From Auanema rhodensis (lineage: Eukaryota > Nematoda > Chromadorea > Rhabditida > Rhabditidae), in contig OZ059899.1 in assembly GCA_964057225.1 (NCBI GenBank), positions 13,676,001-13,740,000 of the forward strand: a stretch of 64,000 nt of DNA. The letters are read 5' to 3'. The position numbers were made by a program, and so were the translations under genes. Below are positions 1-11,696 of this stretch, in pieces. Numbering within the stretch: the stretch's first letter is position 1; every line of letters begins with the position of its first letter. The notes under the pieces were generated by a model that was not told where the DNA came from, searched no databases, and was given only the letters and a program-made list of their open reading frames with translations.

Positions 1-69
1 ATGGATACTAAGAATGCAACCGTTGTTTGAGGAAGAACTGCCGAAAATGAAAAATGCGGATTCGAATTG

Positions 70-101
70 CACGTGAAAACGCGTCTGTAGAGTTTCACGT
101 G
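70..101. promoter_or_regulatory. Paired CACGTG E-boxes in an inverted repeat
   Basis: CACGTGAAA at 70-78 and TTTCACGTG at 93-101 form a perfect 9-bp inverted repeat with a 14-nt spacer. The right copy is also part of the 12-bp palindrome TTTCACGTGAAA (93-104). CACGTG is the canonical site of Myc/Max/USF-type bHLH factors. No nearby gene is visible, so its role is inferred only. Confidence 0.3.
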
Positions 102-2862
102 AAACTGTGAAATTCAAATGTTTATGGAGCAAATGGCTATACTATTCAAGATTTGAAAGAAAGAAGATCAAATCTCAAGCACATAAAAACTTATTCAGAG
201 CATTAACTATATTAAAAAGAATATTAGCATTAGTGAAGAAATCTTTTTTTTTCAGTGTTCATTGAAAAAATCTTCAAAATCTAAGTGAGATTTTGAAAAA
301 AAAAATAAAATGGGAGAATAATGATAAAGAGAAAGTAAATCAGAATAGTGAAAAGATAATGTAAAATACATAGAGAGCAAGAGACAGAGAGAAGGGTGCT
401 GAGAGTGACGAGCACGAAGAAGATAACAAAATGTTCTCTTTCTTTGCTATGTAACGGTTACTCTTTGTCAATTGATTGTCAATAGAAAGTCATTTTAATC
501 ATTTTTCTTTTAAAAAAAAGAGAAGCATCAGTCTCCAAGAAGGCTGTCATTCATACAGTCAGACAACCGGTAGCCAATCATCGTACGATGCTGGATTTCG
601 ATATGAAGACTGTAGCTGAAGAGAAAAAAAGAAAAGAAAGAGACATGATGAAGAAGAAATAGAAGATGACAAGGATTAAGAAGCCAATTGGGCATTCTAT
701 CAAAGTACTGACTTTCGGGACAAAACGACAATGACCTTGTTCGAGCTGCCAAACGACAAGACGAAACAGAGAGCTGCAAGGAGACAGATACAGTTGCAAT
801 AGGGGAAAATGAAGACAAGTGAATGATAGAGGGTGAGAGTGCGTATCTTAAAAGGAAAAAAAGTAGAAAAGGAAATATAAATATAAGCTCAAATGAAAGA
901 AAAAGAATAGTTAGTAATAGATAAACGATTATATAAACTTAAAAAGAAAAAAGAAAAACTATAATTTGAATATAGTTATGAGGATAGTAATCATTCTAGA
1001 TCTTGAGAATAATATTTATATCAGAAAGAAATGATCAACAAAGAGAAAAGGGAAAGATGTATGTATGTGTATGTAGTTGAGGGTCTGTCAGATGATGATG
1101 GTATGCAGAAACGACGGTGACGACAACGATGATGATGATTACGCTGACAACAACGTCGACGAGGTAAACCTTCGTGGCTGGTTGGATAGGATGAAGGTCA
1201 TCGGTATACAGAAGAGGAAGAGGACATGGGCAGAGGCAAAAATTCAAAAACGAGAATAAACATATGCAGTTTGGCGAAAAAAAATGTCGGATGGGGAGAG
1301 TGGACGGGTGAGAAGTTAATATTACGAATTGGAATGGCAAGAGATGCATGTTGGGTGTTTCGAGATTTGAATGATCTCCGGTGGACTTTCGCTAGGTACC
1401 CTCTTTCATTCCTTTGCAATTCACTTTCTCAGTTCAAATATTTTTATAAGCGTATATTTCTTTTCCTCTCTCTTCTGATATCTATATCTCTCTCTCTTTA
1501 TTCCCTTCCTTGGTATTGAAGATGAAAGTGCGTGGGATTGGGTCCGGGATCGGCGCACGCTGGACATGTTCAGCCGACGACAGGCTGCTGCTACTCTAGG
1601 CAATAATTGAAACATGTCCTTCTCACCAGTTTTGGATCTCATCTACTATATGTCCAGACGATCCTTTTTCGGAAGAAGATTTTCCTCTCTCCTGATTCTT
1701 GTGATTCTCTCACCTTTCCTATCCCATTCTTCATTGTTGTCCTTAGAGTTGTTAACTGTTTCCATGAATTATTTTCTCTCGCACTCTCTTCATTATTCTC
1801 TCTCTAGTCCCCTCAGTTCCTCTTCATCTTCTTCTAGTCTTTCACTTTATATACATACAGACAATAAAATGACAACGGAAATGAAGGGAAGACGTTCTTG
1901 TTGGCCAATTTCACCCTCGGTATCCTATTCCCTTTCACCTTTTATGGTTATTGCAAGTACAATCTATAAAATGTGGTCAGTGAATATGGTATGAATGTCA
2001 TTGCCTTTGAAAAAGGGAGGGTTTGCTTTCATTTCCGACAATCTTCCATCATGACTAATCGAAATAGAAAACTAGTATAATTGAAATTACTTGAAACAAA
2101 ACGAAAACTTTGCAGCTTGACCTCTGATTATCGTTTAGCCGTAAGATCTGGACAAGCGGTACGAACCGTTTACAAATGACTTTTCACTAACATCTCAAGA
2201 ACTCTTCAACATAACAACGAAAAAACTCAAATAACCATTTCCATGCGGTTGCCTCAAAACTTCAAAGAAATCAAAATTACGAGTTCTTCGATCATGTCAG
2301 TCAATCACTGTGTGTGTCTCAAAAATATTCTCTCAATACTGCAAATCAATTAGAAAATATATTATAATGATTTGTCGTACAAAATACCGTACTTTTTCAT
2401 TGAAAATTGAACTAATGGTCAAGTTCTATTAGTTCCCTCATTTTCTTTTTTTAGCAGCTTGAAGCTTAGAAGGTATATCGCTTAGAGAGAACCGAAAACA
2501 AGACAATATTCTCGTTTTCGTTACATGGAAAAGCAGGATTTGAGCTTATTGTGATCGCATCTTTATACGATAATAAGCATTTTACCAACTCGAACATAGC
2601 CAGCAGGCTTTCTCTTCTCCCAAAATGTTGTTGGTGAAATGAAGTGGTGATGTGGGGGGAGAGTATTAGTCAGAGTAAAGCCGATGAAGAGATGACGCAA
2701 AAACAAGCCGTTCCAGTTGAATGATCATTTATCGGGAGAAGAAGGAGACATACATGGACAAGTCTGTATATGGTCGGCAAAACTTCTATTACCTCTTTCT
2801 CATATTCACTTCCAAGACTGTATTCTCTCATCTTCGTCAAACCAATTACTTGATCTCTTATA

Positions 2863-2898
2863 GCTCTCTCTCTCTCTCTCTCTTTCCTCTCTCTCATT
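2863..2898. repeat. CT dinucleotide microsatellite
   Basis: A nearly pure run of CT repeats, interrupted once by TTC, in the left desert. It encodes only a Ser/Leu-type translation and has no associated gene. Confidence 0.85.
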
Positions 2899-3005
2899 CT
2901 GTTAGACTCAGTTTTTTGAAATAGAGAACTGAAGTAATCTTCAAATACGAAGTATATCTCCGTTTTAAGAATACATCAAAAGCAAAAGCTGAATACGTCC
3001 ATCAA

Positions 3006-3085
3006 TGTACGATCCCTCACTCGGACATTCTATTGTTCAAGCTTTAACTGAACACGAACATGGTTTTCCATGTCCAGATCGTACA
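3006..3085. other. Nested inverted repeat, candidate structured RNA or cruciform
   Basis: The outer arms TGTACGATC (3006-3014) and GATCGTACA (3077-3085) are perfectly complementary over 9 bp. Inside them lie two hairpins: GTTCA/TGAAC (3035-3039 with 3049-3053), and ACATGG/CCATGT with a TTTT loop (3058-3063 with 3068-3073). GGACAT (3023-3028) can compete for ATGTCC (3070-3075). Together they would make a three-way junction of about 80 nt. No RNA family is recognised. Confidence 0.3.
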
Positions 3086-3512
3086 CGAACGAAAGCTACG
3101 CAGCTTATTCGACAGCCTGCCTCTGTCCACACAAGCATGGATAGTTCAAGAAAAACTTGACAGGTGTATGAAGCTATTAGATAAAATAGATTGAAAATGA
3201 AGAAAAAAATGAAGAAAACAAGAATTCATGAAACTAATCTTTGAAACACAGACATCCAAATAAAACTTTCGCAATAAGTAATTTATTAATTCAATTATTT
3301 ATCTTATTCATACGATAGATAAGAGAAAATAATAATATATTTTCACAAGTCGTGAATGCTAATTGTCAGATCAAATTAAGTTACTTCATGTCTTGATCGT
3401 TTTTCTCAAGATATATCTCATCATATAATCCATTCAGTTTAATTGAATGAAATAACAGAACCAAGATATCATCAGCTTTTCACGCTTTTTCTCTTTAAGT
3501 TTTATAAAATCA

Positions 3513-3551
3513 TGACGTCATTTGCATGAATGACGTGGATCATTAGCGTCA
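3513..3551. promoter_or_regulatory. CRE / POU-octamer / TGACG cluster
   Basis: A perfect CRE palindrome TGACGTCA (3513-3520) abuts an ATTTGCAT octamer (3520-3527). TGACGTGG (3531-3538) and an inverted TGACGC core (GCGTCA near 3546) follow. Such a dense group of bZIP and POU consensus sites suggests an enhancer or promoter module. No gene start is visible beside it. Confidence 0.35.
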
Positions 3552-4706
3552 TTTTCAAATGATGGCGCGCTCTGAACGGTTGACTTTTATATCTTCAAGT
3601 CTAAAACTTTTCTGCCCAAACTTATAAAACTTTTTTATGCTTTGTTTGAATTGCAAAAAAGGTGGAAACGGGTGCGTCTCGTTAGAAGTGATGCTAAAAT
3701 TAGGTGGACATATAGCTTGAAACGAGTGAGGCGTTATTAGACGATGTTGTCTGGAAGAAGATGGTCCATCTTCATCAGTCCCGCTTTGATCGATTTTGGG
3801 GTTCTTCCGATAAAAGGACTAACTGGATACAGATCCAGTTCGTATCGACTTTGACTTCTTGCCCTAAGAAAGAAAGAGGGAGAGAAGGATAGAGAGGGGG
3901 AGATTGAGCCCGGGAGAGGAACAGAGAAATAGAGAGATATAACGACGCAGATAAAGAGATGTGAAGATTTTCTCAAATATAACTGAGATGATCGCTTAAC
4001 AAAGAATCGAAATGGCCACAGCAGGCGTCCGATTCGGGATCCGGATGAACAAGCAGCCTCTAGTTTGATTGCCACCTAGCTCTATGTTAACAATTGTCTT
4101 CCTAAACAGATGGAAGGGAAATCGAGAAAGTGAACTTTCCAATCAAACGATAACAGATTGCAACGCTTAATATCTTCTTTAGCTTCATGGGAGAGTCTGA
4201 GAACAGATATGATTCCACTTCCCACCGAAAAAGACCAGAATGAAAAGCAAAAAAAAAGAAAATTACAAGAAGTAAAGAGTCACCATAGAGTAATTTGGGA
4301 CCAAGGCTATCCTCGATCCTATTTACTTCTTTTCATTTTTTCTTGTTTTGCAAGCAACACCTAACCAGTTGCTCGCGACCTCGACTTGACTCCGCGCATA
4401 CAAATTTCTGTAATCTTTTGCCTTGTCCGACTCTCATTCTATGAAAATTCTCATATTTGAATTTCTTCTCTCCAATGGCAATTGCAAAAAATTGGAAAGG
4501 TAGGTAGAAAGATAAGAGAGAATGAAGAGAGAAAGAACGAAAAAGATCTCCCGCATAAACAGCAATTATACTTCTGCCCTTGGCGCCATCGTCAATTGTG
4601 CAAGAACATGCGCGACTGTCCCCATTACTACTATATTAAGAGAGGCACTGAAGACCTTTAACACTACGTTGTGAAAGAAAGAAAACGACTGAGAGCTAGA
4701 GGTGAG

Positions 4707-4728
4707 AGAAAGAAAGAAAGAAAGAAAG
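4707..4728. repeat. GAAA tetranucleotide repeat
   Basis: About five GAAA units inside a longer GA-rich tract (4680-4800). It is the left arm of a GA / core / CT arrangement whose right arm is the CT tract at 5020-5160. Confidence 0.75.
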
Positions 4729-5082
4729 GGAGGGACAGAGAAATAGAGAGAGATACCCAGAGCGGTGAGTGAAAGAAGTTTAGAGAGAGAAAAGAAAAAA
4801 AAACGAAATAGGAAGGCTTGAAAACTCTCTTATCTACTTTTCCCCAGAATCGAAGACAACGTTTCTCTTGTATGTGGAGATGTTGTTTACCAGCCAGAAC
4901 TAACCAAGTAACCAACCAGCTAGCTTGGATACCGTGTACGGCGTTATATGCTCCGCCCAACGGCCTCCGTTCATCTTATGCTATGCGTGCGATGTACGGA
5001 CTGGTACAACGAGAGTGCAAGGACATTCTCTTTCACTCCCCTTTTACCTCCACCTTCTCTTTATCTTTCCAATTCACTATTC

Positions 5083-5151
5083 CCTCTCTCTCTCTCTCTC
5101 TTTTTCATTTGTTCAGGTTACCTCTTTCTCTCTCTCTTTCTCTCTCTCTGT
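5083..5151. repeat. CT-rich microsatellite tract
   Basis: Two runs of CT repeats separated by a short T-rich spacer. They sit opposite in sense to the GA tract at 4680-4800 across a roughly 220-bp GC-richer core. Confidence 0.85.
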
Positions 5152-6040
5152 AACGCTCTCCCTACATCATTAAATCTCAACACTTCTTACTATCAATGAA
5201 TTTCATCAATCGTTCAACGAAATTAGCATGGAGAACAAGAAGAAAAAAAGTAGTAAAAGATGACAACGAGAATGATACTTTCATTCATTTCTCCTCCATC
5301 ATTCACTGGTCTTAATGCTCTTGTCAGATTAATTACAAAGTGAAAGAAAATTGGAATATTTATCAGAAACATATTGGTTTCCATTTCAAATCATGTTCCT
5401 TTACCTACGTATCAAATCAATTGTCCCAACACACACAACGAACACAGAGAAAAATTGAAATAATAGACGGATTGAAAAACATGTTAGAAACTAGATAGAG
5501 ACTCTCACAACCTCACTCGAAAGCCGGCTAATGACACGTGAATGACAAGAAACATTACGTAAAAAATAGAAATTCTCAACGATCATGCGAATCGTTCATC
5601 CAGCTTTCTCGCATAAAACGATTTTTCTCAGCAAAAATCGAAAAGCTCGATATGGCAGAGATTTCAAGAAGATGAACAAAAGAAAAATCATTTCAAAGAA
5701 ACTCAATGAAAAACGAAGGTATGGTGATAAAAAATGAAAAAAACAAGTTTGAATAATGTGAAATAAAAGAAATTTGCCAATAAAAAAAGTGTCTTGTAAT
5801 GAAAATTTCAAACTCCGCCTCAAGTGCCAAGCAGAGAAAGTACTGTAGTCTCGAGTAAATCAGTTTTTGCGAAAAGGCGGCTACAAAGCAATAAGAAAAC
5901 TTAATAGGATTATTGATTGAATAGAAAATTTTCGTAGAAAATTAAATAGTTATAATGAATATTATATAAGGAATCGATGAAGTAGAATCAAATGGCAATG
6001 GACAAAGCGAACGATATTCGATATGCCCATGACAACATGT

Positions 6041-6060
6041 TTTGCATGACGTCAGATTGG
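6041..6060. promoter_or_regulatory. TTTGCAT + CRE + CCAAT module
   Basis: TTTGCAT (6041-6047) overlaps a perfect CRE, TGACGTCA (6047-6054), and is followed by GATTGG, an inverted CCAAT (6055-6060). It reuses the octamer-like and CRE elements of the 3513 cluster about 2.5 kb away. Confidence 0.35.
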
Positions 6061-9000
6061 TCAGAAAGTTATTATTGGGAAAACAACATGAGAAGAAAAA
6101 GAAATTCTGATTAAAGAATGTCTATAGGTTGCTTAATTAATAAGAACTACATGTATAATCCGAAAAAAACGATTGATAATAGCAGAAAGAACAGGATGAA
6201 CCAGCTACCGAAAACTGGAGGAAGATCAAACAGTTCAGAATGTATACTCAATATTGCAACCAAGATAAGCATCTAATTTACAAATTCTCATGACAAATGC
6301 ATTTAAAGGTACAGAAAATAGGTTCAACAACAATTCTGATGAGAATAAGAAAAAATGCTGATGTTAACGAGAGCAAATGGAATTGAGGAGAAGGCAATAG
6401 ATAGATTAAGGCATACACATAGAAAATAAAAGAAAAGATAGGAAACGTCGACAAGTAGGAGAGAAAAATATGTTAGTCGTAGTGTTGTTGAAGAAGCGAA
6501 AGCTCAGATGGCGACGACATCAACGTTGAAAGGAAGTGTTGCGGCTGGCTGTTCAACGTCGTCGCTGGTGCTAGGCTAATGAGAAAGTATCAGATGATAG
6601 TCTACAGAGATGAAGTCAGATAGAAGGAACAGACAAAAAGACACAGAATGAAATATACAGTTAGGGAGAGAGAAAAAGAGAAACGGTATGCTGTAGGATT
6701 GCAGGATGAGATAGCTCCAGCCGGCCTCCACGACGACACACACAGCGGGCGGCGATGATGCAGATCGCCATTCGATTGGCCTTGGCCTTGTCGATCCCTC
6801 CAGCGTTTAGACACCGCTAACAGGCCTCTCTCTGTTTTTGTCTTTCTCTATCTCTCTAAACCTCTCTTTTTATAACTCCCGCTATCTCTAAGTCTCACCG
6901 TCTCTCAACCATTACCTCTTTCTCTCACTTCTTCAGTACTGTATTCATCTCATGTCTTCTCTCACCCCTAGCTATTCTTCCCAACCAGACCAGGCTAGCT
7001 ACCAGCCGACAGCATCATAACTCTCTCGCAACCAACCCTTCATACTCTCAACGCCTCTATATCCTCTCTCCTTTTCTCTCATTACTCCACTTTCCTCTAA
7101 TATTCTCTTCATCGTTCAGACAATTAGAAAGAGATTCTCGCTCGTTGAATCTCTAGCCTGTCGGGGTTTGACTACATCAGGCTATGGCGCATTTAGAAAG
7201 ATTTTGTATCACGAGGGAAGTTGCCGCAGAATTAAGGGAAAAAGCGGATAATTGTCTCAAAAAAACATTGTGAACGATTAAGCTACAAGTTCCCATTTCT
7301 CTTCAACTTGTTATTTCCATTTTCACAGGGAAAAGCTAGGTTGTCAAAGTATATGAGGTCTGTGTAGTATTGAATAATTAGAGAGGCGATTGGTTATGTA
7401 TGAGTATATGTAGAGGTGGTCTGAATAACCAGTTGGATATTTTTTCAAGGTTTTTAAGAAAAGTTCAATTGGATACGTAAATGCCCTTCGAGATCGCATC
7501 GTAGAATGAGAAAACCGAACGGCATTCGACGTATTGACACTTCAAAATGAAAGGTAGGAAGGAGCTATCGTATCAGCTCTATATTTCTCTTTTGCGAAAG
7601 TGAAGAAACAAGTTTAAACTGTCCTCCATACTATCAAACAACCGAACATGTTGCATAAAAGGAAAACTGACGACATGGATTTCAAAAACCATTTATTGTC
7701 TTTACAAAAATGATTATTTTGCCCTTTACTATGAATCGAAATCATACAAAAGGAAATAGTTTTCCATGACTTCACCCAAAATTCTGTGTGAAAAATGCAT
7801 TAAGACAGCTAACAATACTAGAAACATCTTAAAACGTCGAACATATTGGTTAATTGTAGAAACGAAAAGGATGGCAAATTCACGTATGTTTGTCATTATT
7901 GTGATGAAATTTCAAAATCTACTGTATTAACATGAATCAAGTATCAGACTAATTCGATTGAATACGTACTGTTCCGAACTCGATAAAAATTCTGATTCTT
8001 GTAAATTCAATGTGTTTGTTCTCAGAAAGTTAATTCATGATGAGGCTCAATAACATCAGAGTTGAAGAAAAACAAGTTACTTTGTATTAAACAATCAGAG
8101 AAGCATGGATAACTAATATTTGGGACATGCTCGCAGAATAAGCTAATTAGAATAATACGTGAAACCTGCTCATTTTAGAAATTCTAACGCAGCGAACAGT
8201 TGCATTTCCATTTCTATTTCTCTTTTCTCTTTAACTATCTTTATTTTCTTTATCAATCAATCTATCTATATATCTGTGTCGTTTTCTTAACTCTCCCTTC
8301 CTCACTCTAAATTTCTCTTATCGACTGTTTCTCTTCATTACATATCATGATATTGAAAGTCATTTCATATGGTCAATATGCAGTGCCGTATAAATACATT
8401 GTTCGTTTTTTCGATTGATTCACATCGTTTTCGCAAATTCTGTCACGGTCAAGGCTACTGAACACCTTGAATAACCGCTGACAGTGATCTGGTAACTGGT
8501 CAGTTAAAACAATAAGCAAATCTTTCTTTTCTATGATGTTTAAATCTAAAAGCATTTCCTTATCAGATTTTAGACAATAAAAAACTACCAGAACAACGTC
8601 GCTTTCATGACTGCCCGATAGAGATATAGCTAAGCAGCGGTATGCATAAATAGAAAGTTGTAGCAAGAATAAAATCTTCCGAAATCAGAAAATAGCTAAA
8701 GCTTCTAAGCTTTGCAGCAATGAAATTATCTAGCGAATATCTGTGTAAGTACAATGAAGCTTTGATTTTAGAACTTGTAGGAGAATGGATGCGACAAAAA
8801 CGAACAACAAATAGTTTTTTTAAAGATAGAAAGGAATTAATGATATTCCCAGACATTATACGATTCTTGTTCAAGGAAAGGTCATGCAATCATATGAAAA
8901 GTGAACAAATTGGATTGATAATCTTCAAGAACTGCTGTTGTGCTTAGACAGGAAACTATATCAATTATCAATTATTGTGTCATTGAAGTTTGAAAAACAC

Positions 9001-9692
9001 AGTAAAATACACTGAAAATTACACGAAACTAATATCAAATATGAAATTTTGGTTAAACATACGTGGTTTGAGTTGATTTACTAGCCATTCAAAGGGTATT
9101 AGTGGCGAAAACTGGTCAGAATAATGGGCCAAAGTAAAATAGCCGACCGGACGGAGAGGCAATCATGTTCTGGTCAGACAGAAATGTTGAAGCAAGTAGT
9201 CATATCCCGTTCACTTTACTAAAAAAAACATGTTTCAGTAGTATGAGTGCACTATGACCTGAGTTGGTAGATTTCGAGAATTTAAAAAATACACCTCGAC
9301 GATAAAATATAAAACTGCGAAAAGAATTCGAGAAAATGTCTACCAAGAATCGCACGTAAAGAAAATCATAATTAAATATTTATTTCTTTAAAGAATTTTA
9401 CATTATGTATGTACAATGATTAGAATTATTATCACATTTACAAGCATTACTTACAATACCCTAAAATCACTTAACTTTCTATAGTTATACAGGCAAGCTC
9501 TCAAAAAAAAACGACAGAGGGTGCCACAGAATATTGAAAGTAACACCAATAGAGCATAAAGCCTAACAGGTGGGTCTCCCGTAAATGTACACATCGCTTT
9601 ATTTCGCTTTCTAGGAAAAATTCAATAAATAATTTGCTTGATGGATCTGATGAAGATATGATGGGTTTTGACACCTGCTTAAAGGAGAATGT

Positions 9693-11210
9693 CTAATTAA
9701 CTTCTATGGGAACATTATTTTCCGGAATGAGAGAAGCTACAAAAGATGTAACGAAAGAGAGGCATGTGGACAAGAAAACTTGCAAACCACTAGGTGGCGC
9801 TGGTTCCGGTACACGTACTTCCTAAAACAAATCAAGGTTGCAAAACTATCTTATGCAAATTTAACAAACCTCTTGCTCGTCAATGCCACTGACATTCTCG
9901 GTACCTTCAGAATTTGTGTTGGCGCTATTATTCTGTTCTGGTGTAGGTGGTTCTTCTTGTATTCTTTCTTCACCGGCATTATTGTTATTTACATGTTGAG
10001 CAGCTGCTAATGCTGCTTGTCTATTCTGTGCTCTACGATGTTGTGTGAATACCATAATCTTAAACAATAAAATGAAAAACTATATAAAACGATAAATTAA
10101 CTTACAGCAATTATGGCAGTAACTAACAGGAATCTTTCCAAAGATGAATATAAAAGAACTGCCTATAAAAGATACTTGTTTAAATATAAAAGAAAAAATT
10201 TAAATTACCGAAAGTAGTAGTAAAGCTCTAAAAAAATTATAGAACATATCCAAACCATTTTCAAAACGTCTGCCTGGGGGAACATACTGGGGTTGTTGAA
10301 CATTACCATTAGCATTAATCTAAAACTGATACTTACTACTATATTAAAATTAGAAATTAAACCTGAGGATTTGGATTAACTGGATTTTGAGCATTTACAT
10401 TTGGAGTGTTATGATAATAAGGAGTCATAGGGATTCCGGGTCCATTCTAAAATATAAAAAATTTATGAATTGCAAAAATTAAAAATTAATACATTAACAA
10501 AAACGGGATGTGGCAAGGCATTCATATTCATCATAGCATTACTATAGTGTTGCAAGCTGGAAATACTGTTTTTTTAAGTTAAAACATGTCTTATTTTAAC
10601 TTACTAATTCATGTAATTATTATAATATTCCCGATAAGCGTTCATTGCATTAGGATCGTTCATAACTCTAGAGTAATAATCTGACCAGCCATTAGCTACA
10701 GCGTCGTAAGAAGGTGCAGGTGTAGTGGGAGCACTGAAATAAAATATTAAGAAATGAAAGAAAACAAGTTAAAATAAAAAATTACCTTTCTGTTGGGTTT
10801 GGTCTTCTTTGTCGTATTTCGGGATTTGGTATTGCCATGGGTGAAACTAGGTGTAGTACTTGCGGTGCTCCAATCACCCTTCTCCTGCAAAAATCAATTG
10901 AAACTGAAAACTAAAAATTAAAAGAGCATACGTCTCGTTAAAAATGAGACGTAATGTATATTCGTCGTTTAAACATCTTCCGCAAAAGATAAGTTTTTGT
11001 GAAGAAGCCTTCTGAAAAGGAACTGATAAGAGAGAGAAAAAGACCATTAATACCAACCGGGTGAGAGGGATAAACGCTCTGAATATGATCTTTCAATTCC
11101 TTAACACTCCATAACAGAGGTACTGTCATTGTTTCGTCCGGATTAGATTGTAAAGCGCATCTTATAGTCACCTCTATATTTTCTTCCAACGTACCCGCAT
11201 CTACACTCAT
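9693..11210 (-). CDS. HERPUD: HERPUD-like ubiquitin-like-domain ER membrane protein
   Basis: Ten exons on the minus strand, about 360 residues; exon 1 is 11210-11058, exon 2 11011-10932, exon 3 10884-10786, and the stop is at 9693-9695. The N-terminal ~80 residues form a ubiquitin-like domain (VTIRCALQSNPDE, LKDHIQSVYPSHP, SQKLIFCGRCLNDEYTLR). A Pro/Asn/Gln-rich, YY-rich middle follows. Then come two adjacent hydrophobic segments (FRALLLLSAVLLYSS, FLLVTAIIAIMVF) and an acidic tail with EEPPTPEQ. HERPUD proteins span the ER membrane as a hairpin, face the cytosol, and recruit the HRD1 ubiquitin ligase and Derlin for ER-associated degradation. The head-to-head Derlin-1 neighbour supports this role. 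HERPUD1 and HERPUD2 cannot be told apart here. Confidence 0.85.
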
Positions 11211-11696
11211 ATCAAAGCTGAAACTGGAAAAATAGTATAATCTTAAATCAGATATTTAATTACAAAAACTACAATAAAATCTATCTTCAGGAATATCGAC
11301 AATTGGAAAGAAAGAAATTAATAGAAACTTTATAGAAACATTTTAAAATCGAAAAAACACAAAAATACTAGAACAACAGTACCAAACTTGTGATAAGAAC
11401 TATTTATTGAATTTCTATGTAAAATAAAAAGTTCTGATGAAGCAATAAACAATCGAAATCAGCTGTTACACGTTGCATAGACGTGATACCTTCAGGTTAT
11501 TGACCGCGCGGCGGCCGCGATGCGCAACAAGAATTTAGTCTCACCACGATCTTCATGAAATAAAATGTTTAAGCGAACGTGGCCTAAAATTTTTCTCATT
11601 TTCTTGATATATTTTTACAATTTTTAACGTTTATTTTTTTGTTTTGTCGCTTTTTTCGAGTAAATTATGTTATTTTGCTTAGTTGGGTAGTTTTAG
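11211..11696. promoter_or_regulatory. Divergent promoter shared by two ERAD genes
   Basis: This 486-bp gap separates the start codons of HERPUD (-) and Derlin-1 (+). A cluster of ACGT/CCACG cores lies in the Derlin-proximal half: ACACGT (11468-11473), ACGTGA (11481-11486), CCACG (11544-11548) and ACGTGG (11577-11582). It also contains a GC-rich palindromic patch (about 11503-11519) unusual for this AT-rich window. ACGT-core sites such as TGACGTGG/A and CCACG are bound by XBP1/ATF6-type factors of the unfolded protein response. Co-regulation of both genes is inferred. Confidence 0.5.

Larger units (their letters stand above)
1..9692. other. Gene-free block with GA/CT tracts, left desert
   Basis: I see no gene in this stretch. 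Open frames here are short, lack recognisable domains, and mostly follow Ser/Leu/Phe-rich translations of CT repeats. What it holds: many polypurine or polypyrimidine tracts (for example GA at 4680-4800, CT at 5020-5160, CT at 6820-7110), microsatellites, a CRE/octamer cluster near 3513, a second CRE near 6047, a CACGTG pair at 70-101, and a nested inverted repeat at 3006-3085. It is unlike the rest of the window, where there is about one gene per 2 kb. It may be upstream regulatory DNA, a very large intron or 5' region of a gene to the left, or a non-coding RNA locus. The sequence alone does not decide. Confidence 0.6.

Noticed and set aside
1035-1349. Minus-strand frame with His/Val repeats
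   Set aside because: It follows from GAT/CAT trinucleotide repeats; no gene structure is seen.
7154-7184. 7-bp inverted repeat TAGCCTG/CAGGCTA
   Set aside because: The stem is too short and isolated to separate from chance.
8720-8947. 75-residue + strand frame with normal-looking composition
   Set aside because: No splice sites join it to other exons, no domain is recognisable, and several frames overlap in the same AT-rich stretch. Not enough to call a gene.
1-9692. piRNA cluster signalled by the upstream motif CTGTTTCA
   Set aside because: I looked for the motif and saw no enrichment in the deserts; the clear copy is in CASC3 coding sequence.
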